45,124 bases of DNA from Streptomyces griseoaurantiacus (lineage in GTDB: Bacteria > Actinomycetota > Actinomycetes > Streptomycetales > Streptomycetaceae), in contig BNBP01000057.1 in NCBI GenBank assembly GCA_014656015.1, forward strand, positions 1-45,124, read 5' to 3'. Shown here piece by piece: positions 26,610-33,967 of this stretch. Position 1 is the stretch's first letter; each line of letters opens with the position of its first letter. Position numbers and translations under genes: made by a program. The notes under the pieces were generated by a model. It saw only the letters and a list, made by a program, of their open reading frames with translations. It was not told the origin of the DNA and searched no databases.

Positions 26610-27158
26610 TCAGCCCTGTGGTCCGCGGTAGCCCAGCGAGGCCTCGATGCGGCCCGCCAGGTCGTCCCGGCGCACGGGGCCGCGCATCGGTGAACCCGCC
26701 AGCCACGTACGGCACTTGCTGGCGAGGAGCAGGCCGAAGCTCTCGGCGTCCTTCTCGTGCGCGAGGTCGAACCGGGTGCGGGCGGCCACCGAGTGGACGG
26801 TGGCCTGGAGATCGGCTGTGTCGCTCAGCAGGCGGGCGGCCACGGCCGCGCCCTCCACGTGGTGCCCGTGGTGCCCGGCGCTCATGTGCCACAGCTCGTG
26901 GCCCAGGATCACCAACTGGTGGTCGGGGGCGGTGCGTTCCTCGACGACGACGAGGTCCTGCTCGGCCATGTCCAGCCAGAGCCCGCTTGCCGTACCGGGC
27001 GGGAAGACGGCGGTGCGGAACTGCACGGGCCGGCCGCGCCGCCGGCTCATGCCGGAGCACAGCGCCGCGTACAGCGCGGCCGGGTCGGCCGGCGCCGGGA
27101 GCGTGAGTTCCGCGACGAGTTCGCCGCACAGACGGCGCATGTCCCTGCCAATGCCCAT
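26610..27158 (-). CDS. ImmA/IrrE-like metallopeptidase domain protein
   Basis: 182 residues. The zinc-protease motif HELWH (His87, Glu88, His91) lies in LVILGHELWHMSAGHHGHH, preceded by strands FRTAVFPPGTASGLWLDM and DLVVVEE, which match the ImmA/IrrE fold. In known pairs such as ImmA with ImmR, such proteases cut a neighbouring XRE repressor and switch genes on. The start at ATG 27158 has GGGGGAG a few bases upstream. It lies 28 bases after an XRE regulator gene, consistent with a repressor/protease pair. An alternative annotation as a toxin is common for this family but not supported by an identifiable antitoxin here. Confidence 0.82.
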   Translation of the reverse strand: MGIGRDMRRLCGELVAELTLPAPADPAALYAALCSGMSRRRGRPVQFRTAVFPPGTASGLWLDMAEQDLVVVEERTAPDHQLVILGHELWHMSAGHHGHHVEGAAVAARLLSDTADLQATVHSVAARTRFDLAHEKDAESFGLLLASKCRTWLAGSPMRGPVRRDDLAGRIEASLGYRGPQG

Positions 27159-27186
27159 GGTCGGTCTCCCCCTTCCCCCTCCCGGC

Positions 27187-27921
27187 TCAGGACTCGGGCC
27201 GCTTGACGCTCTCGAGGAGCATGTCCAGCCATTCCGCGACCTTGTCGCGGTGCTGGTCGGTGGGCAACTGCGCGGCCCGCCAGGCGATGCCGCGCACGCC
27301 GTGGTCCTGCAGCAGCCGCTCCAGGGGCTCGTCCCCGGCGGCGGGCGCCCCCGCGAGGGCCTCGCCTCCGCCGGGTGCGCCCTCGCGCTCCGCACATGCC
27401 CCCCCGGTGCTCTCCGGGGCGCCGGCCGCGCCCTCCCGGTCGGCGAGCTGCTGGAGCAGTTCCTGCTCGATGTGCTGGAGGGCGGTGGCGAGCGCGTCCG
27501 GGTCGTCGGCGGTCAGGAAGCCGGCGTGCACGCGGAAGAAACGCTGGATGGCGTCGCAGTGCTCCATGGTGGGACGGCGGTCGCCGTTGATCAGCGCGCC
27601 CGCCTGCTGCCGCGACATGCCCGCGCCGTCCGCGATCTCCTGCTGGGTGTACTTGCGGCCGTTCGGTTTGAGCCGGGTGCGCCGCAGCAGGTCCAGCCGC
27701 CGCAGGAACCGGGCCTGCAGGTCGGGTTCGCCCGCGGGGCGCCCCGCGAGCAGCGCCTTCACCACGGACTCCGGGACGCCCGAGGCCGCGCAGAGGCGGC
27801 CGGTGTCGAAGACCTGGGCGTGCGGCACGCCGAGGCGGTCGGCGAGGGCGGTGACCCGGGCCACGACGGCCGGCAGCGAAGCCGTGGCCGTGGCGCCCGG
27901 AACCTCGAAGCCATCCGTCAC
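27187..27921 (-). CDS. XRE-family regulator with N- and C-terminal extensions
   Basis: 244 residues. The helix-turn-helix lies near residues 90-135: YTQQEIADGAGMSRQQAGAL then INGDRRPTMEHCDAIQRFF. The N-terminal 85 residues include a second helical segment (RLCAASGVPESVVKALLAG) that may also be HTH-like; the C-terminus has a Gln/Leu helix, a Gly/Ala/Glu linker (about 160-200) and a final helical piece. GTG at 27921 has GGGAG eight bases upstream. It heads the operon with the HExxH protease, which may cleave it in the flexible C-terminal linker. The 22-base palindrome 148 bases upstream is the best candidate operator. Confidence 0.85.
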   Translation of the reverse strand: MTDGFEVPGATATASLPAVVARVTALADRLGVPHAQVFDTGRLCAASGVPESVVKALLAGRPAGEPDLQARFLRRLDLLRRTRLKPNGRKYTQQEIADGAGMSRQQAGALINGDRRPTMEHCDAIQRFFRVHAGFLTADDPDALATALQHIEQELLQQLADREGAAGAPESTGGACAEREGAPGGGEALAGAPAAGDEPLERLLQDHGVRGIAWRAAQLPTDQHRDKVAEWLDMLLESVKRPES

Positions 27922-28068
27922 CGGCCCAACTCCCACGTTTCTCGGGCCGTCTGGCACGGCCGTTGCCTCGGCGCAACTCTCAGGAAGGCCGGGTGCCGAC
28001 AGGGACGACTCGCGTCGTGTGTCCCGAACCACCCGGAGAGTAACGGCTTCTTCGAACTCGCATCCAGG

Positions 28069-28090
28069 TCTCGCCACAACTGTGGCGAGA
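28069..28090. promoter_or_regulatory. Perfect 22-base palindrome between the XRE operon and the MmyB-like gene
   Basis: Arms TCTCGCCACA (28069-28078) and TGTGGCGAGA (28081-28090) surround a two-base centre. The length and symmetry fit binding of a regulator dimer. A second, shorter inverted repeat, CGTGG-GAATG-CCACG, lies to the right at about 28106-28120. The site is almost midway between the two divergent starts, so one regulator could control both. Confidence 0.75.
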
Positions 28091-28124
28091 TTCGGCCGTC
28101 CATGACGTGGGAATGCCACGATAG

Positions 28125-28154
28125 TTGACACGCGTCGGCGCGCGCCCCGAGGAT
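28125..28154 (+). promoter_or_regulatory. Candidate promoter for the MmyB-like gene
   Basis: TTGACA (28125-28130) is a consensus -35; GAGGAT (28149-28154) is a usable -10 at an 18-base spacing. It points rightward and lies 35 bases downstream of the palindrome. Confidence 0.45.
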
Positions 28155-28231
28155 CGGGACTCCGCGTGACGGCGGGTGAGCGGGACCGGCCGGAGAGTGC
28201 GGGCCCCAGGGGCAAGAGGGGTGACCTCCCG

Positions 28232-28876
28232 ATGGTGCAGCAGGCAGGGGGACAGCGGTCGGCGCCGCGGTCCGGCCCGGGACGCCCCGACATCCGGGCA
28301 TATCTGCGGGACTACGCGGCGCTGCTGGAGTCCACGCCCTTCCCGTCGGTCGTCCACGACCACCGCTGGGACGTCGTGCTCGCCAACTCCGCGTACGAGG
28401 AGCTGTTCGCGGAGGTCGGCACGCACCCCACGGCCATGCCGGGCGAGAACCTGCTGCGGTTCGTGCTGTTCCACCCGGACGCCGCGCGGGTGCTCGGCGA
28501 GCACGAGTCGAGCTGGTGCCTGCCGATGCTCGCCGACTTCGCGTCGGCGGTGGAACGGCACGGCCACGACCGGGTACTTCAGGCCATCCGGCGGGAGATC
28601 GCGCAGGACCCCATCATGGACGTCGCCTACCGGCACGGTGTGCCGCACTGGCTGCGGGTGGTGGGACAGGACGCGGGCGAGCCCGACGGCGCGGTGCGGC
28701 CGCTGCGCCACCCCGATCCCCGGTGGGGCGGGGTGTGCAGGGTGGTGGGGGAGACCCCGCGGACACTGCGGGAGGTGGGGTACGCGCGGGTCACGCTGGT
28801 CCTGCGGGAGGCGGGCGCGGCGGGGCCGGGGCGGGGCGGGCACCACCTCCGGGTGGTCCCGCCGACGGCGCCCTGA
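28232..28876 (+). CDS. MmyB-like ligand-binding domain protein lacking the usual HTH
   Basis: 214 residues. The bulk matches the MmyB-like transcription-regulator ligand-binding domain (PAS-like): YLRDYAALLESTPFPSVVHD, HRWDVVLANSAYEELF, ENLLRFVLFHPDAARVLGEH and a C-terminal sheet with TLREVGYARVTLVLREAG. MmyB-like regulators normally carry an N-terminal XRE helix-turn-helix; here only about 25 disordered residues precede the sensor domain. ATG at 28232 is chosen (AGAGGGG ten bases before); GTG at 28166 would add 22 residues but still no HTH. It is divergent from an XRE operon, so it may sense a lipid-like or small ligand and act through the neighbouring regulator. That partnership is inference. 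Confidence 0.8.
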   Translation: MVQQAGGQRSAPRSGPGRPDIRAYLRDYAALLESTPFPSVVHDHRWDVVLANSAYEELFAEVGTHPTAMPGENLLRFVLFHPDAARVLGEHESSWCLPMLADFASAVERHGHDRVLQAIRREIAQDPIMDVAYRHGVPHWLRVVGQDAGEPDGAVRPLRHPDPRWGGVCRVVGETPRTLREVGYARVTLVLREAGAAGPGRGGHHLRVVPPTAP

Positions 28877-28950
28877 CCCTCCTCCGGTCCGGGCCCCGGC
28901 TCCGTCGGTGTTCAGGTCACCGACGGCACCGGGGCCCTGCGGGGCTCGGC

Positions 28951-29336
28951 GGGGATGCCCCGCGCCCCTGGGGAGGACGGGGGTGCCAGTGCGTGGGCGG
29001 GTGCGGCTCGGACATGGCCGGCCGCGCAGTTCCCCGCGCCCCTGGGTGGGCCGGGGCGGGCCTTGTTCGCGGGGTGAGCCTGCGTTCCTGCCGGTGTGTG
29101 GGTGGGTGCGGCTCGTCCGTGACCGGCCGCGCAGTTCCCCGCGCCCCTGAGCACCCCGGGCCCACCTCAGGGGCGCGAGGAACTGCGCGCTCAACCACGG
29201 CGCACCCGCACGCACCTCACACGGTCACCCCCACCCCGTCAGGGGGCGCGAGGAACTGCGCGCTCAACCCCAACGCACCCGCAGGCACCCTCTCACCGTC
29301 ACCCCCCACCCCCTCAGGGGCGCGGGGAACTGCGCG
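28951..29336. repeat. Cluster of inverted intergenic repeats (CAGGGGCGCGNGGAACTGCGCG family)
   Basis: The 611-base gap between the MmyB-like and LacI genes (28877-29487) holds no gene. Five full copies of a 22-base core are present: two in reverse orientation (29023-29044 and 29128-29149) and three forward (29168-29189, 29240-29262, 29315-29336), plus a partial one near 28958-28970. The reverse copies share a longer unit starting GTGCGTGGGCGGGTGCGGCTC. The forward copies recur at 72-75 bases. This core is, to my knowledge, a frequent non-coding repeat in Streptomyces genomes. Confidence 0.8.
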
Positions 29337-29449
29337 ACCAGCTACGACGCGCCCGCACGCACCCCCCACCGTCCCCACCCCTCCGGCGCGCGCGACCCCC
29401 GCAACCACCCCCTCCCCGCCAAGCCGCCGGCAGGCTTTGCGTCTCGTTG

Positions 29450-29483
29450 CGCAAGCGGCTTGCACCGCTTGCGTTAAGCTTGC
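29450..29483. promoter_or_regulatory. Operator array of CTTGC half-sites upstream of the LacI gene
   Basis: CGCAAGCGG (29450-29458) and CCGCTTGCG (29465-29473) form a perfect inverted repeat around CTTGCA. The half-site CTTGC recurs at 29459, 29468 and 29479, with its complement GCAAG at 29451. The array ends four bases before the ATG. It resembles the CTTGCA-type sites of MalR-like LacI regulators and most likely is an autoregulatory operator. TAAGCT (29475-29480) inside it is a candidate -10 for a leaderless message. Confidence 0.7.
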
Positions 29484-29487
29484 GCGC

Positions 29488-30489
29488 ATGACACGTCGTC
29501 TCGCCGAGGTCGCGAAAAAGGTCGGGGTCAGCGAAGCCACCGTCAGCCGCGTGCTGAACGGCAAACCGGGGGTGTCCGAGGCCACCCGCCAGTCCGTGCT
29601 GACGGCCCTCGACGTGCTGGGCTACGAGCGCCCGACCCAGCTCCGCGGCGAACGCGCCCGCCTCGTCGGCCTCGTCCTCCCCGAGCTGCAGAACCCGATC
29701 TTCCCCGCGTTCGCCGAGGTGATCGGCGGCGCGCTCGCGCAGCTCGGCCTCACCCCCGTGCTGTGCACGCAGACGAAGGGCGGCGTCTCGGAGGCCGACT
29801 ACGTCACCCTCCTGCTGCAGCAGCAGGTCTCCGGCGTGGTCTTCGCCGGCGGCCTGTACGCCCAGGCCGAGGCCCCGCACGACCACTACCGCCAGCTCGC
29901 GGAGCGCAACATCCCCGTCGTCCTGGTCAACGCCGCCATCGCCCGCCTCGGCTTCCCCGCCGTGTCCTGCGACGACGCGGTCGCCGTCGAGCAGGCCTGG
30001 CGCCACCTGGCCTCCCTCGGGCACGAGCGGATCGGCCTGGTGCTCGGCCCCGCCGACCACATGCCCTCCGCGCGCAAGCTGGCCGCCGCCCGCGCGGTGG
30101 CCGGGGACGCGCTGCCGGACGAGGCCGTCGCCCGGGCCATCTTCTCGATCGAGGGCGGCCAGGCCGCCGCGAGCAAGCTGATCGACCGCGGTGTCACGGG
30201 GTTCATCTGCGCCTCGGACCCGCTCGCCCTCGGCGTGATCCGCGCCGCCCGCCGCCGCCGGCTCGGCGTCCCCGGCGACATCTCCGTCGTCGGCTACGAC
30301 GACTCCGCGCTGATGAACTGCACCGAGCCGCCGCTGACCACCGTGCGCCAGCCCATCGACGCGATGGGCAGGGCCGCCGTGGAACTGCTCAACGCCCAGA
30401 TCGCCGGCACCTCCGTCCCCGCCGAGGAGCTGCTGTTCGAGCCGGAACTGGTGGTGCGCGGCTCGACGGCACAGGCCCCCCGCGGCTGA
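29488..30489 (+). CDS. LacI-family transcriptional repressor (MalR/AglR-like)
   Basis: 333 residues. The N-terminal HTH and hinge helix read RRLAEVAKKVGVSEATVSRV then LNGKPGVSEATRQSVLTALD, followed by the sugar-binding core (RLVGLVLPELQNPIFPAFAE to VVGYDDSALMNCTEPPLTTV then RQPIDAMGRAAVELL). It precedes a sugar ABC importer and an alpha-glucosidase in the same direction, so it probably represses them until an alpha-glucoside is present. No ribosome site is visible before the ATG; a -10-like TAAGCT eight bases before suggests a leaderless transcript. The gene starts right at the end of its own operator array. Confidence 0.9.
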   Translation: MTRRLAEVAKKVGVSEATVSRVLNGKPGVSEATRQSVLTALDVLGYERPTQLRGERARLVGLVLPELQNPIFPAFAEVIGGALAQLGLTPVLCTQTKGGVSEADYVTLLLQQQVSGVVFAGGLYAQAEAPHDHYRQLAERNIPVVLVNAAIARLGFPAVSCDDAVAVEQAWRHLASLGHERIGLVLGPADHMPSARKLAAARAVAGDALPDEAVARAIFSIEGGQAAASKLIDRGVTGFICASDPLALGVIRAARRRRLGVPGDISVVGYDDSALMNCTEPPLTTVRQPIDAMGRAAVELLNAQIAGTSVPAEELLFEPELVVRGSTAQAPRG

Positions 30490-30706
30490 GCGGCGTCGAA
30501 ACGATTCATGTGACCGCCATGCATATCCACGCAGCTGTCGAATAATTTCAAAATTCGCGCGATCTATTGCGCACCCCGTCTCCCGGTGCTTGAGTGTGCC
30601 TCGCCAGTCACGGGTGGTACGGACCATGCGCGGTCACGCGCCGCGGGTACGCACGGTCCCGCACCCCCGTGGGCCTTTCCACGCTCCTGCCCAAAGGGGT
30701 CCACCG

Positions 30707-32059
30707 ATGACACGCACCGGGTTCCGCCGTACCTTCGTCGCGATCGGCGTCTGTTCCCTCGCCTCCCTCGCCGTCACCTCGTGCGGCTCGAACGACGACG
30801 ACGCGGGCGGCGGCAAGACCCGCATCACCGTCAACTGCATGCCGCCCAAGAGCGCCAAGGTCGACCGGAAGTTCTTCGAGGAGGACATCGCGTCCTTCGA
30901 GAGGAAGAACCCGGACATCGACGTCGTCGCCCACGACGCCTTCCCCTGCCAGGACCCCAAGACCTTCGACGCCAAGCTCGCCGGCGGCCAGATGGAGGAC
31001 GTGTTCTACACGTACTTCACCGACGCCCGGCACGTCGTGGACATCCGCCAGGCCGCCGACATCACCCCGTACGTCAAGGAGCTGAAGAGCTACTCCACGC
31101 TGCAGAAGCAGCTCAGGGACATCTACACGGTCGACGGCAAGGTCTACGGCGTCCCGCGCACCGGCTACTCGATGGGCCTGATCTACAACAAGAAGCTGTT
31201 CGAGCAGGCCGGGCTCGACCCGGAGAAGCCGCCGGCCACCTGGGAGGAGGTCCGCGCCGACGCCAAGAAGATCGCCGCCCTCGGCAAGGGCACCGTCGGC
31301 TACGCCGACTACAGCGCCCAGAACCAGGGCGGCTGGCACTTCACGGCCGAGCTGTACTCCCAGGGCGGCGACGTGGTCGACGCGAGCGGAAAGAAGGCCA
31401 CCGTCGACACACCCGAGGGCCACGCCGTCCTGGAGAACCTGCACGACATGCGCTGGAGCGACGACTCCATGGGCTCCAAGCAGCTCCTCGTCATCAACGA
31501 CGCCCAGCAGATGATGGGTTCGGGCAAGCTCGGCATGTACCTCGCCGCCCCCGACAACATCCCCATCCTGGTCAAGGAGAAGGGCGGCAACTACAAGGAC
31601 CTCGCCCTCGCCCCCATGCCCGGCGGCAAGGGCACCCTCATCGGCGGCGACGGCTACATGTTCAACAAGAAGGACAGCCCCGCCCAGATCCGCGCCGGCC
31701 TCAAGTGGCTCGACCACATGTTCCTCACCCCCGGAGACGGCTTCCTCGGCGACTACGCCCGCGCCAAGAAGAACGACGCCCCCGTCGGACTGCCCGAGCC
31801 GCGCCTGTTCACCGGCGCCGCCGACTCCAAGGACCAGCAGGTCAAGAAGGCCAACGCCAACGTCCCCGTGGAGAACTACCAGAGCTTCCTGGACGGCAAC
31901 CAGGGCCTCGCGATGAAGATCGAGCCGCCGCACGCCCAGCAGATCTACTCCGTCCTCGACGGCGTCGTCTCCGCCGTCCTCACCAAGAAGGACGCGGACA
32001 TCGACCACCTCCTCGAGGAGGCCTCCGGGAAGATCGACAGCATCCTCTCCCGGGGCTGA
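30707..32059 (+). CDS. Sugar ABC transporter substrate-binding lipoprotein
   Basis: 450 residues, family 1 extracellular solute-binding protein. The N-terminus is a lipoprotein signal: basic RTGFRRT, hydrophobic core and lipobox VTSC with Cys26 as the lipid anchor. The mature part has the expected KTRITVNCMPPKSAKVDRKF and the sugar-site region GVPRTGYSMGLIYNKKLFEQ. ATG is backed by AAAGGGG seven bases upstream. It is followed six bases later by the first permease. No ATPase gene is in the locus; in Streptomyces such importers usually share the ATPase MsiK, encoded elsewhere. The 217-base leader upstream contains an AT-rich patch (about 30537-30565) that may be the promoter. Confidence 0.92.
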   Translation: MTRTGFRRTFVAIGVCSLASLAVTSCGSNDDDAGGGKTRITVNCMPPKSAKVDRKFFEEDIASFERKNPDIDVVAHDAFPCQDPKTFDAKLAGGQMEDVFYTYFTDARHVVDIRQAADITPYVKELKSYSTLQKQLRDIYTVDGKVYGVPRTGYSMGLIYNKKLFEQAGLDPEKPPATWEEVRADAKKIAALGKGTVGYADYSAQNQGGWHFTAELYSQGGDVVDASGKKATVDTPEGHAVLENLHDMRWSDDSMGSKQLLVINDAQQMMGSGKLGMYLAAPDNIPILVKEKGGNYKDLALAPMPGGKGTLIGGDGYMFNKKDSPAQIRAGLKWLDHMFLTPGDGFLGDYARAKKNDAPVGLPEPRLFTGAADSKDQQVKKANANVPVENYQSFLDGNQGLAMKIEPPHAQQIYSVLDGVVSAVLTKKDADIDHLLEEASGKIDSILSRG

Positions 32060-32065
32060 CCGCAC

Positions 32066-33031
32066 ATGACCAAGACGGCCTCCCGCCCGCCCCTCGAGGC
32101 GGCCGCCGCCCGCCCGGCCCCGGCCCGGACGCCCTCCCCGGCGTCCGGGGCGGGCCGGCGGCGCCGCCTCGGCGACCAGGCCCGCGCCTACGCCTTCCTC
32201 CTCGGCGGCCTGCTCTGCTTCGCCCTGTTCTCCTGGTACCCGGCGATCCGCGCGGTCGTGATCGCCTTCCAGAAGTACACCCCCGGCTCCTCCCCGGAAT
32301 GGGTCGGAACCGAGAACTTCACCCGCGTCCTGCACGACCCCGAGTTCGGCGCCGCCTGGCGCAACACGCTCACCTTCACCGGGCTCGCGCTGCTCATCGG
32401 CTTCGCCGTCCCGTTCCTCCTCGCCCTGGTCCTGAACGAACTGCGCCACGCCAAGGCGTTCTTCCGCGTCGCCGTCTACCTGCCGGTGATGATCCCGCCG
32501 GTGGTCAGCGCCCTGCTGTGGAAGTGGTTCTACGACCCCGGCACCGGCCTCGCCAACGAGACCCTGCGCTTCCTGCACCTGCCCACGTCCAACTGGTCCA
32601 ACGGCGCCGACACCGCGCTCGTCTCCCTCGTCCTCGTCGCCACCTGGGCCAACATGGGCGGCACCGTGCTCATCTACCTGGCCGCCCTGCAGTCCATCCC
32701 CGGCGAGCTCTACGAGGCCGCCGAACTGGACGGCGCGAACCTGCTCCAGCGCGTGCGGCACGTCACGATCCCGCAGACCCGGTTCGTGATCCTCATGCTG
32801 ATGCTGCTGCAGATCATCGCCACCATGCAGGTCTTCACCGAACCGTTCGTCATCACCGGCGGCGGCCCGGAGAACGCCACCGTCACCGTGCTCTACCTCA
32901 TCTACAAGTACGCCTTCCTCTACAACGACTTCGGCGGCGCCTGCGCGCTCAGCGTGATGCTGCTCGTGCTGCTCGGCCTGTTCTCCGCCCTGTACCTCCG
33001 GCTCACCCGCACCGACGGGGAGGAAGCATGA
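32066..33031 (+). CDS. Sugar ABC transporter permease (MalF type)
   Basis: 321 residues with a Pro/Ala-rich cytoplasmic N-terminus and six predicted membrane helices. The EAA loop that contacts the ATPase is YEAAELDGANLLQRVRHVTI; the ITGGGPENATVTVLYLIYK segment is typical of MalF-like permeases. Its TGA overlaps the ATG of the second permease (ATGA), so the two membrane subunits are made in step. Together with the lipoprotein and the second permease it forms a CUT1-type oligosaccharide importer. Confidence 0.93.
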   Translation: MTKTASRPPLEAAAARPAPARTPSPASGAGRRRRLGDQARAYAFLLGGLLCFALFSWYPAIRAVVIAFQKYTPGSSPEWVGTENFTRVLHDPEFGAAWRNTLTFTGLALLIGFAVPFLLALVLNELRHAKAFFRVAVYLPVMIPPVVSALLWKWFYDPGTGLANETLRFLHLPTSNWSNGADTALVSLVLVATWANMGGTVLIYLAALQSIPGELYEAAELDGANLLQRVRHVTIPQTRFVILMLMLLQIIATMQVFTEPFVITGGGPENATVTVLYLIYKYAFLYNDFGGACALSVMLLVLLGLFSALYLRLTRTDGEEA

Positions 33032-33906
33032 GCGGCACCCGTACCCTCGTCTCCCCGGCCACCCTGGCCCGCCCGCGCGGGAAGGCGCTCTACTGGGCCG
33101 TCTTCACCGCCGTCGTCCTGCTGTTCGCGCTCGCCTTCCTCTTCCCCGTCTACTGGATGGTCACCGGCGCGATGAAGTCCCCGGACGAGGTCGCCAGGAC
33201 CCCGCCCACCCTGGTTCCCGAGCACTGGCGCCTCGGCGGCTACACCGACGCCTGGGACCTGATGCAGCTCCCGCAGCACCTGTGGAACACCCTCGTGCAG
33301 GCCGCCGGCGCCTGGGCCTTCCAGCTCGTGTTCTGCACCGCGGCCGCCTACGCCCTGTCCCGGCTGCGGCCCGCCTTCGGCAAGGTGATCCTCGGCGGCA
33401 TCCTCGCCACCCTGATGGTGCCGACGCAGGCCCTCGTCGTGCCGAAGTACCTCACCGTCGCCGACCTGCCCCTCGTGCACACCAGCCTGCTCAACGACCC
33501 GCTCGGCATCTGGCTGCCCGCCGTCGCCAACGCCTTCAACCTCTACCTGCTCAAGCGGTTCTTCGACCAGCTGCCCAAGGACGTGCTGGAGGCCGCCGAG
33601 ATCGACGGCGCCGGAAAGCTGCGCATCCTGTGGTCCGTCGTCCTGCCCATGTCCCGGCCCGTGCTCGGCGTGGTGTCGATCTTCGCGCTGGTCGCCGTCT
33701 GGCAGGACTTCCTGTGGCCGCTGATGGTCTTCTCCGACACCGACAAGCAGCCCATCAGCGTCGCCCTCGTGCAGCTCTCGCAGAACATCCAGCTCACCGT
33801 GCTCATCGCCGCCATGGTGATCGCCAGCATCCCGATGGTCGCCCTGTTCCTCGTCTTCCAGCGGCACATCATCGCGGGCATCAGCGCGGGCAGCACCAAG
33901 GGCTGA
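33028..33906 (+). CDS. Sugar ABC transporter permease (MalG type)
   Basis: 292 residues, six predicted helices. The start helix is ALYWAVFTAVVLLFALAFLF; the EAA loop reads LEAAEIDGAGKLRILWSVVL; the tail RHIIAGISAGSTKG is typical of MalG-type subunits. A GGGGAGGAAG ribosome site precedes the overlapping ATG. It is followed 61 bases later by the alpha-glucosidase gene, so import and hydrolysis are probably encoded by one transcript. Confidence 0.93.
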   Translation: MSGTRTLVSPATLARPRGKALYWAVFTAVVLLFALAFLFPVYWMVTGAMKSPDEVARTPPTLVPEHWRLGGYTDAWDLMQLPQHLWNTLVQAAGAWAFQLVFCTAAAYALSRLRPAFGKVILGGILATLMVPTQALVVPKYLTVADLPLVHTSLLNDPLGIWLPAVANAFNLYLLKRFFDQLPKDVLEAAEIDGAGKLRILWSVVLPMSRPVLGVVSIFALVAVWQDFLWPLMVFSDTDKQPISVALVQLSQNIQLTVLIAAMVIASIPMVALFLVFQRHIIAGISAGSTKG

Positions 33907-33967
33907 CCGCCGTCCCCGGCCGAGGGACCGGACCGCCCGCCCCCCACCGAACAGAAAGGCACGCACC

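Noticed and set aside
26610..27158. Toxin-antitoxin pair with the XRE gene
   Set aside because: The protein has a protease HExxH motif and sits second in a four-gene operon with metabolic and membrane genes; a regulatory protease fits better.
25365..27921. Prophage or integrative element because of the XRE/ImmA-like pair
   Set aside because: No integrase, excisionase, att-like repeat or phage structural gene is present, and composition matches the neighbours.
28951..29336. CRISPR array
   Set aside because: Copies occur in both orientations with uneven spacing and conserved flanks; no cas genes are nearby.
30608..32761. Long open frame on the - strand opposite the importer genes
   Set aside because: No motif, no ribosome site; the + strand genes have clear lipoprotein and permease motifs.
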